Assembly: GCA_029261965.1 (NCBI GenBank)
Contig: JAJDAH010000226.1
Span: 1 to 42,016 of the forward strand
DNA: 42,016 nt
Source: Polyangiaceae bacterium
GTDB taxonomy: Bacteria > Myxococcota_A > Polyangia > Polyangiales > Polyangiaceae
Direction of reading: 5' to 3'
In this document: in pieces, positions 8,049 through 15,991 of the stretch
How the letters are laid out: each line of letters starts with the position of its first letter
How positions within the stretch are numbered: position 1 is the stretch's first letter
Position numbers and translations under genes: made by a program
The notes under the pieces: model-generated
The model's input: only the letters and a program-made list of their open reading frames with translations
Database searches by the model: none
Told to the model about the DNA's origin: nothing

Positions 8049-9746
8049 ATGATGAGGGCGACCGCACGATTGCTCGCTCTGGCGACGGTGGGCGCGACGA
8101 CGAGCATCGGCGGGGTCGCCATCGCCCAGGCTCCCGCGAAGGCTCCTTCTGAGAGTGCAGCTCCCGAGCTCGAGAAGGAGCGGCTGCAAAATGGGCTCCG
8201 GCTGGTGATGAACGTGGACCGAACGGTCGCGACCGTCGCCATTTGCACGACTTTCGACTTCGGCATGAACGCCGAGACCGAGGACACGGCCGGGATGCTG
8301 ACGATCGTCAACCGATTGCTACTCGCTGGACGCCGGACGCCGACCGGAACCGACGCCGTCGCTCTCGTGCATGCGCGCGGGGGGCGTGTTTCTTCCCACA
8401 TCCAGAGCGACACGGCGAGTCACTGTGTCGAGCTCCCCGCGCACTCCATCGCCGTTGGATTCTGGCTCGAGGCCGAACGACTCAAGCCCCACTCGCTCGT
8501 GAAAACTGGTTTCGATGGGCGAGCAAAGAAAGTCATCGAGGAACTGAGCGCGGCGCTCGACGCCGAGCCCTACGGCAGAGCAGCCCTCAGGGTACAAGAG
8601 CTCGTCTTCCAGGGCATGCCCGGCTACTCGAACACGCCTCTCGCCGCCGTCCGCGGCTCTCCACCTGACTACGACGCGGCGCGCGACTTCCATCGCTCGT
8701 CGTTCACCGTGTCTCGTGGCGTGCTCACCATTTCTGGCGACATCGACCCGCCGACGGTTCGAGCGCTGGCAGGCGAACACTTCGGCGCTTTGTCCGCCAG
8801 CGACACGTCGTCGACGGCTCCACCGACCGGCAAGCTCCGCCAGACGAGTGAGCGATACGCCGCGGTGGAAGACGAGCACATCTCCTCTCCCGGACTATTC
8901 TGGGGCTGGCCCGGCCCGCCCAAGGACAGCGACGAGCATGCCGCGCTGCTCGTTGCTACCGAGATACTCGCCGGCGGCGCTGGCGCATCGCTGTCTCGCC
9001 GCCTCGTCGACCGCGACCTCGCGACCGCCACGCGGCCCCTGCACGCCGAGCTCGAAAAATACTCGCTCGTCGGGTTTCAGATCTTGCTGACGAAGGGCGC
9101 CATGGTCCGAAAAGCAGAGGCGGTGCTGCATGAAGAAGTTGCGCGCCTGAAGCGTCGCGGGCCGACCGCCGCCGAGCTCGCGCGAGCGAAGCGCCGAATC
9201 CATCTGAGGAGGCTCCTGGGGCTCGAGTCGAACCTCGACAAAGCACTCGCGATCGGCCGCTACGAGGCGCTCGGCCGCAAAGACTCGCCGTGGGAGCTCG
9301 CTCGAATCGATGCGGTGACGATCGCCGCCATCCGCGAGGCCGTGGCTCGAACGCTCGCGCCAGTTCGGCGAACGACGGTCGAAGCCCATCTGCCGCTACC
9401 ACCAGCAGGAAAAGTCCCGACAACCAGAAAGCGTATCCACATCGTGCAGTCCGGCGAGAGCCTGATCGGAATCGCCAAGCGCTACGGAGTCGACGTGGGT
9501 CACTTGGTGACCAAGAACGGCATCGACCCAAAAAAGGCGATCCACCCGGGCCAAAAGCTCGTCATCGTGGGCGGCAAGCCGAAGAAAAAACCGCGGGTAC
9601 ACGTCGTGAAAAAAGGAGAGGCCCTGAGCATCATCGCCAAGCGGTACGGCGTGAGTGTGCGGGCACTGACGGGGGCCAACGGTCTCAGCAAACAGAAGCC
9701 GATCCGACCCGGCCAGCAGCTGATCGTGCCCGAGAAGTCCCCCTGA
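8049..9746 (+). CDS. Exported degenerate M16-family (insulinase-like) protein with two C-terminal LysM domains
   Basis: 565 aa. The N-terminal Sec signal peptide (about 1-27) ends in AIAQA. Residues ~40-450 follow the two-lobe M16 layout: an LQNGLRLVMN first strand, a middle VSRGVLTISGDID block and an AELARAKRR helix. The HxxEH zinc site is missing: the place where it should lie reads EDTAGMLTIVNRLLL, with no His or Glu pair. It is therefore probably not a protease and may act as a structural or partner subunit, as in MPP-alpha-like or PqqL-like pairs. Two LysM domains (about 462-503 and 517-560) should bind peptidoglycan. It starts at the first ATG of ATGATG (8049). Intact M16 partners usually sit nearby, but none is seen in this window. 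Confidence 0.85.
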   Translation: MMRATARLLALATVGATTSIGGVAIAQAPAKAPSESAAPELEKERLQNGLRLVMNVDRTVATVAICTTFDFGMNAETEDTAGMLTIVNRLLLAGRRTPTGTDAVALVHARGGRVSSHIQSDTASHCVELPAHSIAVGFWLEAERLKPHSLVKTGFDGRAKKVIEELSAALDAEPYGRAALRVQELVFQGMPGYSNTPLAAVRGSPPDYDAARDFHRSSFTVSRGVLTISGDIDPPTVRALAGEHFGALSASDTSSTAPPTGKLRQTSERYAAVEDEHISSPGLFWGWPGPPKDSDEHAALLVATEILAGGAGASLSRRLVDRDLATATRPLHAELEKYSLVGFQILLTKGAMVRKAEAVLHEEVARLKRRGPTAAELARAKRRIHLRRLLGLESNLDKALAIGRYEALGRKDSPWELARIDAVTIAAIREAVARTLAPVRRTTVEAHLPLPPAGKVPTTRKRIHIVQSGESLIGIAKRYGVDVGHLVTKNGIDPKKAIHPGQKLVIVGGKPKKKPRVHVVKKGEALSIIAKRYGVSVRALTGANGLSKQKPIRPGQQLIVPEKSP

Positions 9747-9831
9747 GCCCTAGATAACCAAAGCAACTTCCTGCACTTACGGAAGGGGGGCGCGCGCCCC
9801 ATCAAAACCCCCTGCTAGACTCCGCCGCTAC

Positions 9832-10890
9832 ATGGACGCGAGCGACGCTTCGGCGGCCCTCAAAGAAGCGCTCGAGTCGGCTCGGGGCAAGTCGGTAGTC
9901 ATCTTACTCAGTGGCCACCCCGACCCGGACGCCATCGGAAGCGCACTGGCGCACCAGCGCATCTGCGCCGAGTTCGACGTCGCGACCACGATTGCGCACG
10001 TGATGCCGGTCTCGCGGCCCGAAAACCGAGCGTTGGTCAAACTGCTCAACATCCCGCTGACGCTGATGGACTCCACGAAGGATTTCGAGCAGTTCGACTT
10101 CATTTCGCTCGTCGACACCAACACCGTGGAAAAGAAGGTAGAGCTCCCCGAGAGTCTCAAGCTGCTGACGGTGGTGGATCATCATCGAGATCAGGCGCAA
10201 TCGACTGACGCGCCGTACGTCGACATTCGTCCGAGCTATGGCGCCACGTCGACCATCTACGCCGAGTTTCTCGAAAAGGGCTTCGCGACTCTCACCGGCG
10301 AAACGCAGGACGACACGAGAGTCGCGACCGCGTTGTTGTTCGGAATCGAGACCGATACCGACGACTTCTCCCTGGCGACTCGCGCCGACTTCGAGGCCGC
10401 TGCTTTTCTGAAACCCTTTGCGGACGCCCCTCTGCTCAACCGAGTCGGCCACCGCACGATGACCGCGGAAACGATGGGGGCGGTCGGACGAGCGCTGACG
10501 GACATGGAAGTCATTCGAGACTTCGCTTTCGCCGCTGTCGGCAGAATTTCGGCGCACGACCGCGACGCCATTCCCACCGCTGCGGACTTCATCCTTCGTC
10601 GCGAGGACATCGACACGGTGCTGGTCTACGGCATCGTCGGCGACCGCATCGACGGCTCGCTGCGGACCAACAGCGCGAGCGTGGACCCGTCCACGTTCCT
10701 CGAATCCGCGTTCGGAAAAGACGACGCCGGCCATCCCTATGGCGGCGGCCGTGCAGACAAGGGTGGATTCCAGATCCCGCTCGGTTTGATCGCGGAAATC
10801 GACGACGTGGAAGGGCTCGCCAAGATGGTGCGTCAAGTCGTCCGCAAGCGCCTCGCGCGGGTCATCCCCGACCTCGAGAACGGCTCTTAG
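9832..10890 (+). CDS. DHH/DHHA1 family phosphoesterase (NrnA/oligoribonuclease-like)
   Basis: 352 aa. The DHH domain shows motif I GHPDPDAIGS (Asp31, Asp33), the VDTN motif and the name-giving VDHHRD motif; the C-terminal DHHA1 domain has GGGRADKGGFQIP, the glycine-rich substrate-binding loop. These Mn-dependent enzymes degrade short oligoribonucleotides (nanoRNA), pAp or cyclic dinucleotide linear products; which one applies here cannot be told from sequence. ATG start at 9832. The 85-bp upstream gap holds a GC palindrome. The gene ends in a 29-bp tail-to-tail overlap with the ATP-cone/nuclease gene on the other strand. Confidence 0.9.
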   Translation: MDASDASAALKEALESARGKSVVILLSGHPDPDAIGSALAHQRICAEFDVATTIAHVMPVSRPENRALVKLLNIPLTLMDSTKDFEQFDFISLVDTNTVEKKVELPESLKLLTVVDHHRDQAQSTDAPYVDIRPSYGATSTIYAEFLEKGFATLTGETQDDTRVATALLFGIETDTDDFSLATRADFEAAAFLKPFADAPLLNRVGHRTMTAETMGAVGRALTDMEVIRDFAFAAVGRISAHDRDAIPTAADFILRREDIDTVLVYGIVGDRIDGSLRTNSASVDPSTFLESAFGKDDAGHPYGGGRADKGGFQIPLGLIAEIDDVEGLAKMVRQVVRKRLARVIPDLENGS

Positions 10891-11734
10891 CCTTCCGCTT
10901 GGACGCCTTTTTTCGCTTCTCGATTAGCCGAGGAAGCTCCCTCACTTCGTCGAGCACGCGGTCAGCAGCCTCGTCTCTCAGGCCGAGCGCCGTGAGATGC
11001 TCTGGTTCGGACAACAGATCCTGGCTCAGCACGACGTCGCGATCGAGCAGGGCCCGGACTTGACGAGTCTTCAACGAGGTCAAGCAAGTCACCGGATACA
11101 AGCGCTCGCGCTCGATGATGTCGCGCAAGCTCTCACCCGGTGGATCGTCGAGACCTCTCAGAGTGAGCCCCGCGCAAGCCGAATACTGTGCCGCCTCGGT
11201 CGTGAAGGACGTATTGGTCACCAACCAGAAGTCGGTAACGGCGCCACTGGCCTTTAGGTCGAGCGCTCGCGCGTGAACATAGAGCGCGACCTTGAGATCG
11301 GGCTTGCGATTCGGCTGACCATGATACTTGCACTCGACCCCGAGCCGCCGGTTGCCCCGTTCAGCCAAGACGTCGACCTCGTGCTTCACGCACCGCCCTG
11401 CCAGCATCATGTTGGTGGTTGTTTCGTAGCCGTCCGCGGTGAGGATGGCGGCCACGAACTTCTCGAACGAAAACCCCCCGGGCCCGAGACTCGTGACGGC
11501 GCGGCGCAACCCATAGCGCCCCGCCAGCGGTCGCGCTTCTGTGCGCAACAATCGAAACGCGAGGCCGTAGATCTTCCGCGTGCTCATCCCTGGAGTCAGG
11601 CGCTCGCGAACCTGCGCGAGGATGCGCTTGACGACGTCGGCAGAGGCCCCCGCGCGCTGGAGCGATTTCCTGAGCTTTCGCTCATCGTAGGATTCTATTT
11701 CCCCGGTGGATTTGACGATGTCGATGCGAGCCAT
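10862..11734 (-). CDS. ATP-cone domain fused to Mrr-like PD-(D/E)xK nuclease domain
   Basis: 290 aa. Residues 1-~85 form an ATP-cone (KSTGEIESYDERKLRKSL), the nucleotide-sensing module known from ribonucleotide reductases and NrdR. Residues ~88-170 look like an Mrr-type restriction-endonuclease fold: FEKFVAAIL helix, HEVDV with Asp121, and VECKYH with Glu134 and Lys136, so the catalytic D...ExK set is present. The C-terminus is Lys/Arg-rich. ATP-cone/REase fusions exist as uncharacterised families; a nucleotide-gated DNA-cleaving or DNA-repair role is inference. ATG start at 11734, 11 nt after the molybdopterin oxidoreductase stop, so it is probably the last gene of the USP-CBS-HPF operon. 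It overlaps the DHH gene tail to tail by 29 bp. Confidence 0.82.
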   Translation of the reverse strand: MARIDIVKSTGEIESYDERKLRKSLQRAGASADVVKRILAQVRERLTPGMSTRKIYGLAFRLLRTEARPLAGRYGLRRAVTSLGPGGFSFEKFVAAILTADGYETTTNMMLAGRCVKHEVDVLAERGNRRLGVECKYHGQPNRKPDLKVALYVHARALDLKASGAVTDFWLVTNTSFTTEAAQYSACAGLTLRGLDDPPGESLRDIIERERLYPVTCLTSLKTRQVRALLDRDVVLSQDLLSEPEHLTALGLRDEAADRVLDEVRELPRLIEKRKKASKRKAKSRSRGRG

Positions 11735-11745
11735 GGTCTCGGCGG

Positions 11746-13875
11746 TCAACGATCCGCGACAGAAACGCTCACCGGTGCACTGTTGAGAGCCGAGGCTCCG
11801 CTCAAGCGATCGGTTCGTGCATCGTCCACGAGCTCGTTGACGCTGACACCAGCGTGTTTTCTGGCAACGCCCTGCCGAGCGCCGTCGACATCGTGACCCC
11901 AGCCGTGCGGCATGTTCACCGTGCCGCGCATGACTTCGTCGCTGAGCACCACGGGCACCACGATGCTTCCCGTACGCGATTGTACCCGGGCTCGCACGCC
12001 GTCTCCGAGGCCGCGTTCCTCCGCGTCCAACGGGTTCATCAACAAGGTGCAACGGTCCTTGCCTTTGACCAGTCTCTGACAGTTGTGCATCCAGGAGTTG
12101 TTGCTGTGCAGGTGTCGCCGACTGACCAAGGTGAGCTCTTGGCGGCGCCCTTCTTCGAGGCGAGCCCGCAGTCGCGTCAAGTCGTCGGCGATCGGCGTCG
12201 GCATCAGGCGGATCTTCTTGTCCGGCGTGTTGAGGATCCGCGGCAGTCTTGGCTCGAGGGGCCCGAGATCGACTCCATGCGGCGCCGCTTCCAGGTCCGC
12301 GATGCTCAACCCGTACGGGCCCAGCCGCAGAATCAAATCCAAGGCGCCTCGAGCGCCCCAGCGGCCGGCCAACCACTTGACCGCGCGAGTGCCAATCGAC
12401 TGGAGCCCTCCGCGGCGGGCCCCAATCCGTCGCACGAGCTCCATCATGATTTCGTAGTCGCCACGCGCCCCGGGGGAAGCCGGAACGACCGCCGGCGCGA
12501 ACTGCGCGAAGTTTCGAACGCCCAGACTGAAGAACAGCAACGGGTACTGCTCTTTCTCGAGCCCGAACGTCGGCGGCAAGATGATGTCTGCGTGCCGCGT
12601 GGTCTCGTTCAAATAAATGTCGAGACAAAGCACGAAGTCGAGCTTGGAGATAGCCGCGTCGAGGCGAGGCCCGTTGGGCAACGACAGGACTGGGTTTCCC
12701 GCATGGGTGATGAGCCCTCGAATTTGCCCCTCGCCCGCCGTCTCCATCTCCTCGGCGAACGCCGCAACTGGCAGCTCGCCATTGAACTCGGGTTTGCCGC
12801 TGACGCGACTCGTCCAGCGCGCAAACTCGCCGGTCTGACCCACAACTCGCGCGATGCCTGGCAGATCCGCTGCTGGCGTATTGAACATCGCACCACCTGG
12901 ACGGTCGAAGTTCCCGGTGACGATGTTGAGCGCATCGATCAACCACGTCGCGACGGCGCCGAACTCCTGAGCGGAAATTCCCATGCGGCCGTAGCAAACC
13001 GCCGTGCGGGACGTACCGAACCTCTGGGCGAGCTCGCGAATGGCGCCAGCACCGATCCCGGTGATCGGCGCGACCCTCTCCGCGGTGAACGGATCCATCG
13101 CTCGTTCGAGCGCCTCGAGCTGCTCCAAATGCGGGGCCAGACGAGTCGTATTGGTCCAGCCTTCGCGGAAAATCGTCCTGAGCAGCGCCGCCAACAGCAG
13201 CGCATCGGTTCCCGGCCGAATGAAGTGGTGAGCGTCAGCGAGCTGCGCCGTCTCGCTCCGGCGGGGATCGATGACGACGAAAGTGCCGCCACGACGCTGG
13301 AGGCGCTGCAGACGCTTCTTGAAGTCCGGCGCCGTCATGATGCTGCCGTTGGACACGAGGGGGTTCGCGCCGAGGATGAGCAAAAAATCCGTGCGGTCGA
13401 TGTCCGCAATCGGAATCGTCGCTTGGTTTCCGTAGAGCAGACTCGCGACGAGAGTGCGCGGAAGGCCATCCACCGACGCGGAAGAGAACACGCTCCGCGT
13501 CTTGACGACCTCTCGCAAAGCGCTCAGCCCGAGAAGTGCCGAATAGCTGTGACCCGTGGGATTGCCCACGTAGAACGCCACCGCGTCTTGCCCGTGCTCA
13601 CGCTGAACCTCGACGATGCGCGCTGCCGCTTCGTCGAGCGCCTCGTCCCACTCGATCTCCTCCCAATCCGTGCCGCGCCGCCTGAGCGGTCGTCGCAAGC
13701 GATCCGGATCCTCGTGGATGTCCTTGAGCCCGAGCGCTTTGGGGCAAATATGGCCACGGCTGAAGGGATTCTGCGTATCGCCGCGAATTCCCGCGATTCG
13801 CTCACCGTCGAGCTCGACGGCCAGCCCACACGATGCCTCGCAAAGCGGACAGAGCGCGTATTGGGTTCGAGTCAT
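11746..13875 (-). CDS. Molybdopterin-dependent oxidoreductase (formate dehydrogenase-like, MopB family)
   Basis: 709 aa from the ATG at 13875. The N-terminal Fe4S4 motif is C-x2-C-x3-C (Cys9, Cys12, Cys16) with the fourth ligand at Cys44 (GHICPK). The molybdopterin-binding core follows (GANPLVSNGS, VVIDPRRSETA, YGRMGISAQEFG, THAGNPVLSLPNG). The C-terminal molydopterin-dinucleotide-binding domain has SRRHLHSNNSWMHN and VNMPHGWGHD. The segment that normally carries the Cys/Sec metal ligand (about 120-140, SSASVDGLPRTLVASLLYG) contains no Cys. There is no Tat signal, so it should be cytoplasmic. The substrate is unknown; formate dehydrogenase or assimilatory nitrate reductase-like are the nearest guesses. 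It lies 68 nt after the PGPGW-like gene and 11 nt before the ATP-cone gene, in a likely long operon. Confidence 0.9.
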   Translation of the reverse strand: MTRTQYALCPLCEASCGLAVELDGERIAGIRGDTQNPFSRGHICPKALGLKDIHEDPDRLRRPLRRRGTDWEEIEWDEALDEAAARIVEVQREHGQDAVAFYVGNPTGHSYSALLGLSALREVVKTRSVFSSASVDGLPRTLVASLLYGNQATIPIADIDRTDFLLILGANPLVSNGSIMTAPDFKKRLQRLQRRGGTFVVIDPRRSETAQLADAHHFIRPGTDALLLAALLRTIFREGWTNTTRLAPHLEQLEALERAMDPFTAERVAPITGIGAGAIRELAQRFGTSRTAVCYGRMGISAQEFGAVATWLIDALNIVTGNFDRPGGAMFNTPAADLPGIARVVGQTGEFARWTSRVSGKPEFNGELPVAAFAEEMETAGEGQIRGLITHAGNPVLSLPNGPRLDAAISKLDFVLCLDIYLNETTRHADIILPPTFGLEKEQYPLLFFSLGVRNFAQFAPAVVPASPGARGDYEIMMELVRRIGARRGGLQSIGTRAVKWLAGRWGARGALDLILRLGPYGLSIADLEAAPHGVDLGPLEPRLPRILNTPDKKIRLMPTPIADDLTRLRARLEEGRRQELTLVSRRHLHSNNSWMHNCQRLVKGKDRCTLLMNPLDAEERGLGDGVRARVQSRTGSIVVPVVLSDEVMRGTVNMPHGWGHDVDGARQGVARKHAGVSVNELVDDARTDRLSGASALNSAPVSVSVADR

Positions 13876-13943
13876 GCGCCTAGCCTGGCGCTGATTGCCC
13901 GCGCCGAAAAGGCATTCGAAGCCTGTGGGCGGCGGCCGCCATT

Positions 13944-14435
13944 TCAACCACCGACGCGGTCACTTGGGGGGTCGTCGCCGGAGAGAAGCACCAGAGGCCG
14001 CCTCCCGGCCCGACGGCGTAGCCCGTTGACACCCGTCAGCACCGGACCCCACCGTAGGATCCGGCGCTGGATCCGACGCTTGCCCGGAAAGTCCACCAAC
14101 ATCGTCGCAGCGAGAATCGTCAGAATGCCTTGCCCCGGCAAGAACAACATGGCGACTCCCGCGAGGAACAGAAAGACACCCACCGCATTTTTGAGGCCGC
14201 GGATCGCCAACCGCCAGGGTTCGATCGGGCCGCGCTCGATTCCCAACTCCGAGCGTTCTTGTCGCGAAAAATAATCCTCCGGGACTCGCGCGAGGAACCA
14301 GGGGATCCCGACGACGTTGAGAACGAAGAATACCACTGATCCGCCGACGAGCGCGCCGAGCACTGCCGGCTCGAGCAACCAAGTGGCCAGCGGGTGCGAC
14401 CAACTGGGTAACCATCGCTCGAGTGCCGTCGGCAT
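13944..14435 (-). CDS. Small membrane protein, PGPGW-type
   Basis: 163 aa from the ATG at 14435 (a TTG at 14444 would add three residues). There are two main hydrophobic regions: about 24-46, and ~85-115 with AMLFLPGQGILTILAATML, resembling the short PGPGW repeat of a family of putative transmembrane proteins. A basic segment (FPGKRRIQRRI) follows on the cytoplasmic side. No biochemical function is known. It sits between the HPF gene (48 bp) and the molybdopterin oxidoreductase gene (68 bp), all on the reverse strand, so it is probably part of the same operon. Confidence 0.7.
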   Translation of the reverse strand: MPTALERWLPSWSHPLATWLLEPAVLGALVGGSVVFFVLNVVGIPWFLARVPEDYFSRQERSELGIERGPIEPWRLAIRGLKNAVGVFLFLAGVAMLFLPGQGILTILAATMLVDFPGKRRIQRRILRWGPVLTGVNGLRRRAGRRPLVLLSGDDPPSDRVGG

Positions 14436-14483
14436 GAGCCGCAAGGCTAGCGGCTCCAGATCCGGCAGGCGAATCAGCGCGAT

Positions 14484-14840
14484 TTAGGAGCTCGAGCCGT
14501 GCGGCCGCCGCTGGGTCGAGCGACGCCGTGAAATGAAGTCGCTCAACTGCCGCGCCGCGCCGTCGAACGCATCGTTTACGGCGACGTAAAGGTCCGCGTG
14601 CTCGTCGCCCTTGTCCCTCGAGCGGCCCACCACCAGCTCCTCGCCTGGCAAGCGAAGGTCGATGCGGACCCGAAAATTGTTCCCATGCTGGTGGTGGCGA
14701 TGGGGGGCCTCCAGAGTCACACGGCACCCGCTGAGCTCACCATGCAGGGCTTCGAGCTTTTTCGATCGCTCGCGAACCAGCTCCTCGACGCCGTCAGAAT
14801 GCTCGATTCCGTGAAACGTGACTTGTACGCGCGATGTCAT
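14484..14840 (-). CDS. hpf: Ribosome hibernation-promoting factor / RaiA family
   Basis: 118 aa, the short type without the C-terminal dimerisation domain. The fold begins VQVTFHGIEHSDGVEELVRERSKKLEALH and has the conserved late block HADLYVAVNDAFDGAARQL. These proteins bind the 30S decoding site in starved or energy-depleted cells and silence or protect ribosomes. ATG start at 14840, 6 nt after the CBS gene stop, so it is almost certainly co-transcribed with it. Its presence among USPs and a CBS protein downstream of a sigma-54 element supports a growth-arrest or dormancy role for the operon. The symbol follows the family; raiA would be equally fair. Confidence 0.88.
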   Translation of the reverse strand: MTSRVQVTFHGIEHSDGVEELVRERSKKLEALHGELSGCRVTLEAPHRHHQHGNNFRVRIDLRLPGEELVVGRSRDKGDEHADLYVAVNDAFDGAARQLSDFISRRRSTQRRPHGSSS

Positions 14841-14846
14841 GGCTGG

Positions 14847-15260
14847 TTACTCGAACAAAGGCCGCGCGGCGCGCAACACGTCGACGTAGCTCACGATTCC
14901 CACCAAGGCGCCGTTGTCAGCGGAAACGACTGGAACAGCACCGATCTTCTGCTCGAGCATCAAGTCGATGGCGTCCTTGACCTCGGTCTCGGGGCCGATC
15001 GAAAGCACGTCGCCGGCCATCAAGCCGCTCACGGGCGACGCGAGCCGTTGTTTTGCTTCCTCCGGCGAGTCGAGGGCGCTCAGCTCCGGCAACATGAAAC
15101 TGCGGAGATCTCGGTCACTGATGATTCCGACGAGATCCCCGTCGTCGAGAACCGGCAAGTGGCGAGCGTCGAGCTCGAGCAGAGTGGCCAACACCTCCTG
15201 CACGCTCTGCTCCGCCTGAACCACCACGGGGCTCTTCGTCATGACTTCTTCGACGACCAT
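14847..15260 (-). CDS. CBS-pair domain protein
   Basis: 137 aa from the ATG at 15260, which has an AGGAG ribosome-binding site. It consists of two CBS motifs: about 5-60 (VMTKSPVVVQAEQSVQEVL ... LVGIISDRDLR) and ~78-130 (GLMAGDVLSIGPETEVKDAI ... LVGIVSYVDVLR). CBS pairs bind adenosyl compounds (AMP, ADP, ATP, SAM, NADH) and report energy state. With no other domain it resembles mycobacterial Hrp1, a hypoxia-induced CBS protein of the DosR regulon. It lies 23 nt after the USP at 15284-15772 and 6 nt before hpf, in one operon. Confidence 0.9.
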   Translation of the reverse strand: MVVEEVMTKSPVVVQAEQSVQEVLATLLELDARHLPVLDDGDLVGIISDRDLRSFMLPELSALDSPEEAKQRLASPVSGLMAGDVLSIGPETEVKDAIDLMLEQKIGAVPVVSADNGALVGIVSYVDVLRAARPLFE

Positions 15261-15283
15261 GTTGCGACTCCTAGACTGGTTGT

Positions 15284-15772
15284 TCAGGACACTTTCTTCG
15301 CCACGGCGGGCGCTGGTGCGCTGCGGACGGTCATCACCGGGCATGGCGCCCGACGGACCACCTTCTCCGCCACACTTCCGAGGAAAAGGTGCTGGAAACC
15401 ACTTCGACCGTGGGTGCCCATCACGATGAGATCGTGCTCACCGCGAGCGGCCTCCTCGACGATGACGGCGGCCGCGCCTCCCATTTCCACCCGGGGCCGC
15501 AGGTTAGTCGTCAGCTCGAGCCCTCGCTTGGCCACCAGGGTTTCGAGGTCCTTTGCGGCTCGCTTCTGCGAGTACTCGGCGAGAGACGACGCCGCGCCAT
15601 CGTCCTCCATCCACACCATCAAGTCGGGGCGAATGAATCGCGGCGGCTCCCACACATGAAGCACCTCCACCGCGGCATCGAAGCGCGCTGCGAGTTCGAG
15701 CGCCTGGCTCAGCGCGAGCTCCGAACCGTCCGAGAAGTCGACGGGAACCAGAATCTTCTTGAGCTGCGGCAT
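15284..15772 (-). CDS. Universal stress protein (UspA family)
   Basis: 162 aa from the ATG at 15772. The first strand is KKILVPVDFS; the ATP-binding signature G-x2-G-x9-G-S is present as GTHGRSGFQHLFLGSV, so it is the nucleotide-binding type. The C-terminus is Ala/Pro/Val-rich after VRS. A near-perfect sigma-54 element ends so close to the ATG that the transcript would have almost no leader, and no good Shine-Dalgarno exists. It is the first gene of a reverse-strand run: USP, CBS, HPF, PGPGW-like, MopB, ATP-cone. It is divergent from another USP (15992) across a 219-bp control region. Confidence 0.93.
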   Translation of the reverse strand: MPQLKKILVPVDFSDGSELALSQALELAARFDAAVEVLHVWEPPRFIRPDLMVWMEDDGAASSLAEYSQKRAAKDLETLVAKRGLELTTNLRPRVEMGGAAAVIVEEAARGEHDLIVMGTHGRSGFQHLFLGSVAEKVVRRAPCPVMTVRSAPAPAVAKKVS

Positions 15773-15785
15773 GACGTACTCACAC

Positions 15786-15801
15786 AGCAAGCCACGTGCC
15801 G
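15786..15801 (-). promoter_or_regulatory. Sigma-54 (-24/-12) promoter for the USP-CBS-HPF operon
   Basis: On the reverse strand the 16-mer reads CGGCACGTGGCTTGCT and matches the sigma-54 consensus TGGCACG-N4-TTGCW at every defined position but the first. GG and GC are exactly 10 nt apart. The C of the GC lies 15 nt from the A of the USP ATG, so the predicted start of transcription is about 3 nt before the ATG. Confidence 0.8.
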
Positions 15802-15842
15802 GCACTGGCATGCCCGAAAGTCGAAGAATGCACCCGGCACCA

Positions 15843-15855
15843 CGCAAACGTTGCG
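15843..15855. promoter_or_regulatory. Candidate enhancer palindrome CGCAA-N3-TTGCG in the divergent USP control region
   Basis: A perfect 13-bp palindrome, CGCAAACGTTGCG. It lies 41 bp upstream of the reverse-strand sigma-54 element (15786-15801) and 107 bp upstream of the forward one (15963-15978), and could serve both. The same motif is found upstream of other sigma-54 elements in the island (23711, 16429, 20548). It is proposed as a binding site for the NtrC-type activator encoded at 23878; that assignment is inference. Confidence 0.55.
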
Positions 15856-15962
15856 CCGACACCTGCCTCGACGCAGATTCTGCCATCGAGTTCCGCCCCG
15901 CCGCACCCCGAACACTGAAAGCGGAGCACTCGACGCGCAATGAACGCCGTTGCGTCGCTCGA

Positions 15963-15978
15963 CGGCACGGGCGTTGCT
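15963..15978 (+). promoter_or_regulatory. Sigma-54 (-24/-12) promoter for the USP at 15992
   Basis: CGGCACGGGCGTTGCT matches the consensus TGGCACG-N4-TTGCW at all defined positions but the first, with exact GG-N10-GC spacing. The C of the GC is 15 nt before the ATG, giving a predicted leader of about 3 nt, the same geometry as the divergent USP promoter. Confidence 0.8.
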
Positions 15979-15991
15979 GGTCGATTGCTCG

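Noticed and set aside
9787-9800. GGGGCGCGCGCCCC palindrome as a terminator
   Set aside because: No loop and no T-tract; probably GC-rich chance palindrome.
11854-14274. 806-codon forward open frame opposite the molybdopterin oxidoreductase gene
   Set aside because: Low-complexity Arg-rich translation; the reverse strand encodes clear Fe4S4 and molybdopterin motifs.
15936-15954. CGCAA-N9-TTGCG near the forward USP promoter as another enhancer copy
   Set aside because: Spacer is 9 instead of 3, and it lies only 8 bp from the -24 box, too close for a normal enhancer.
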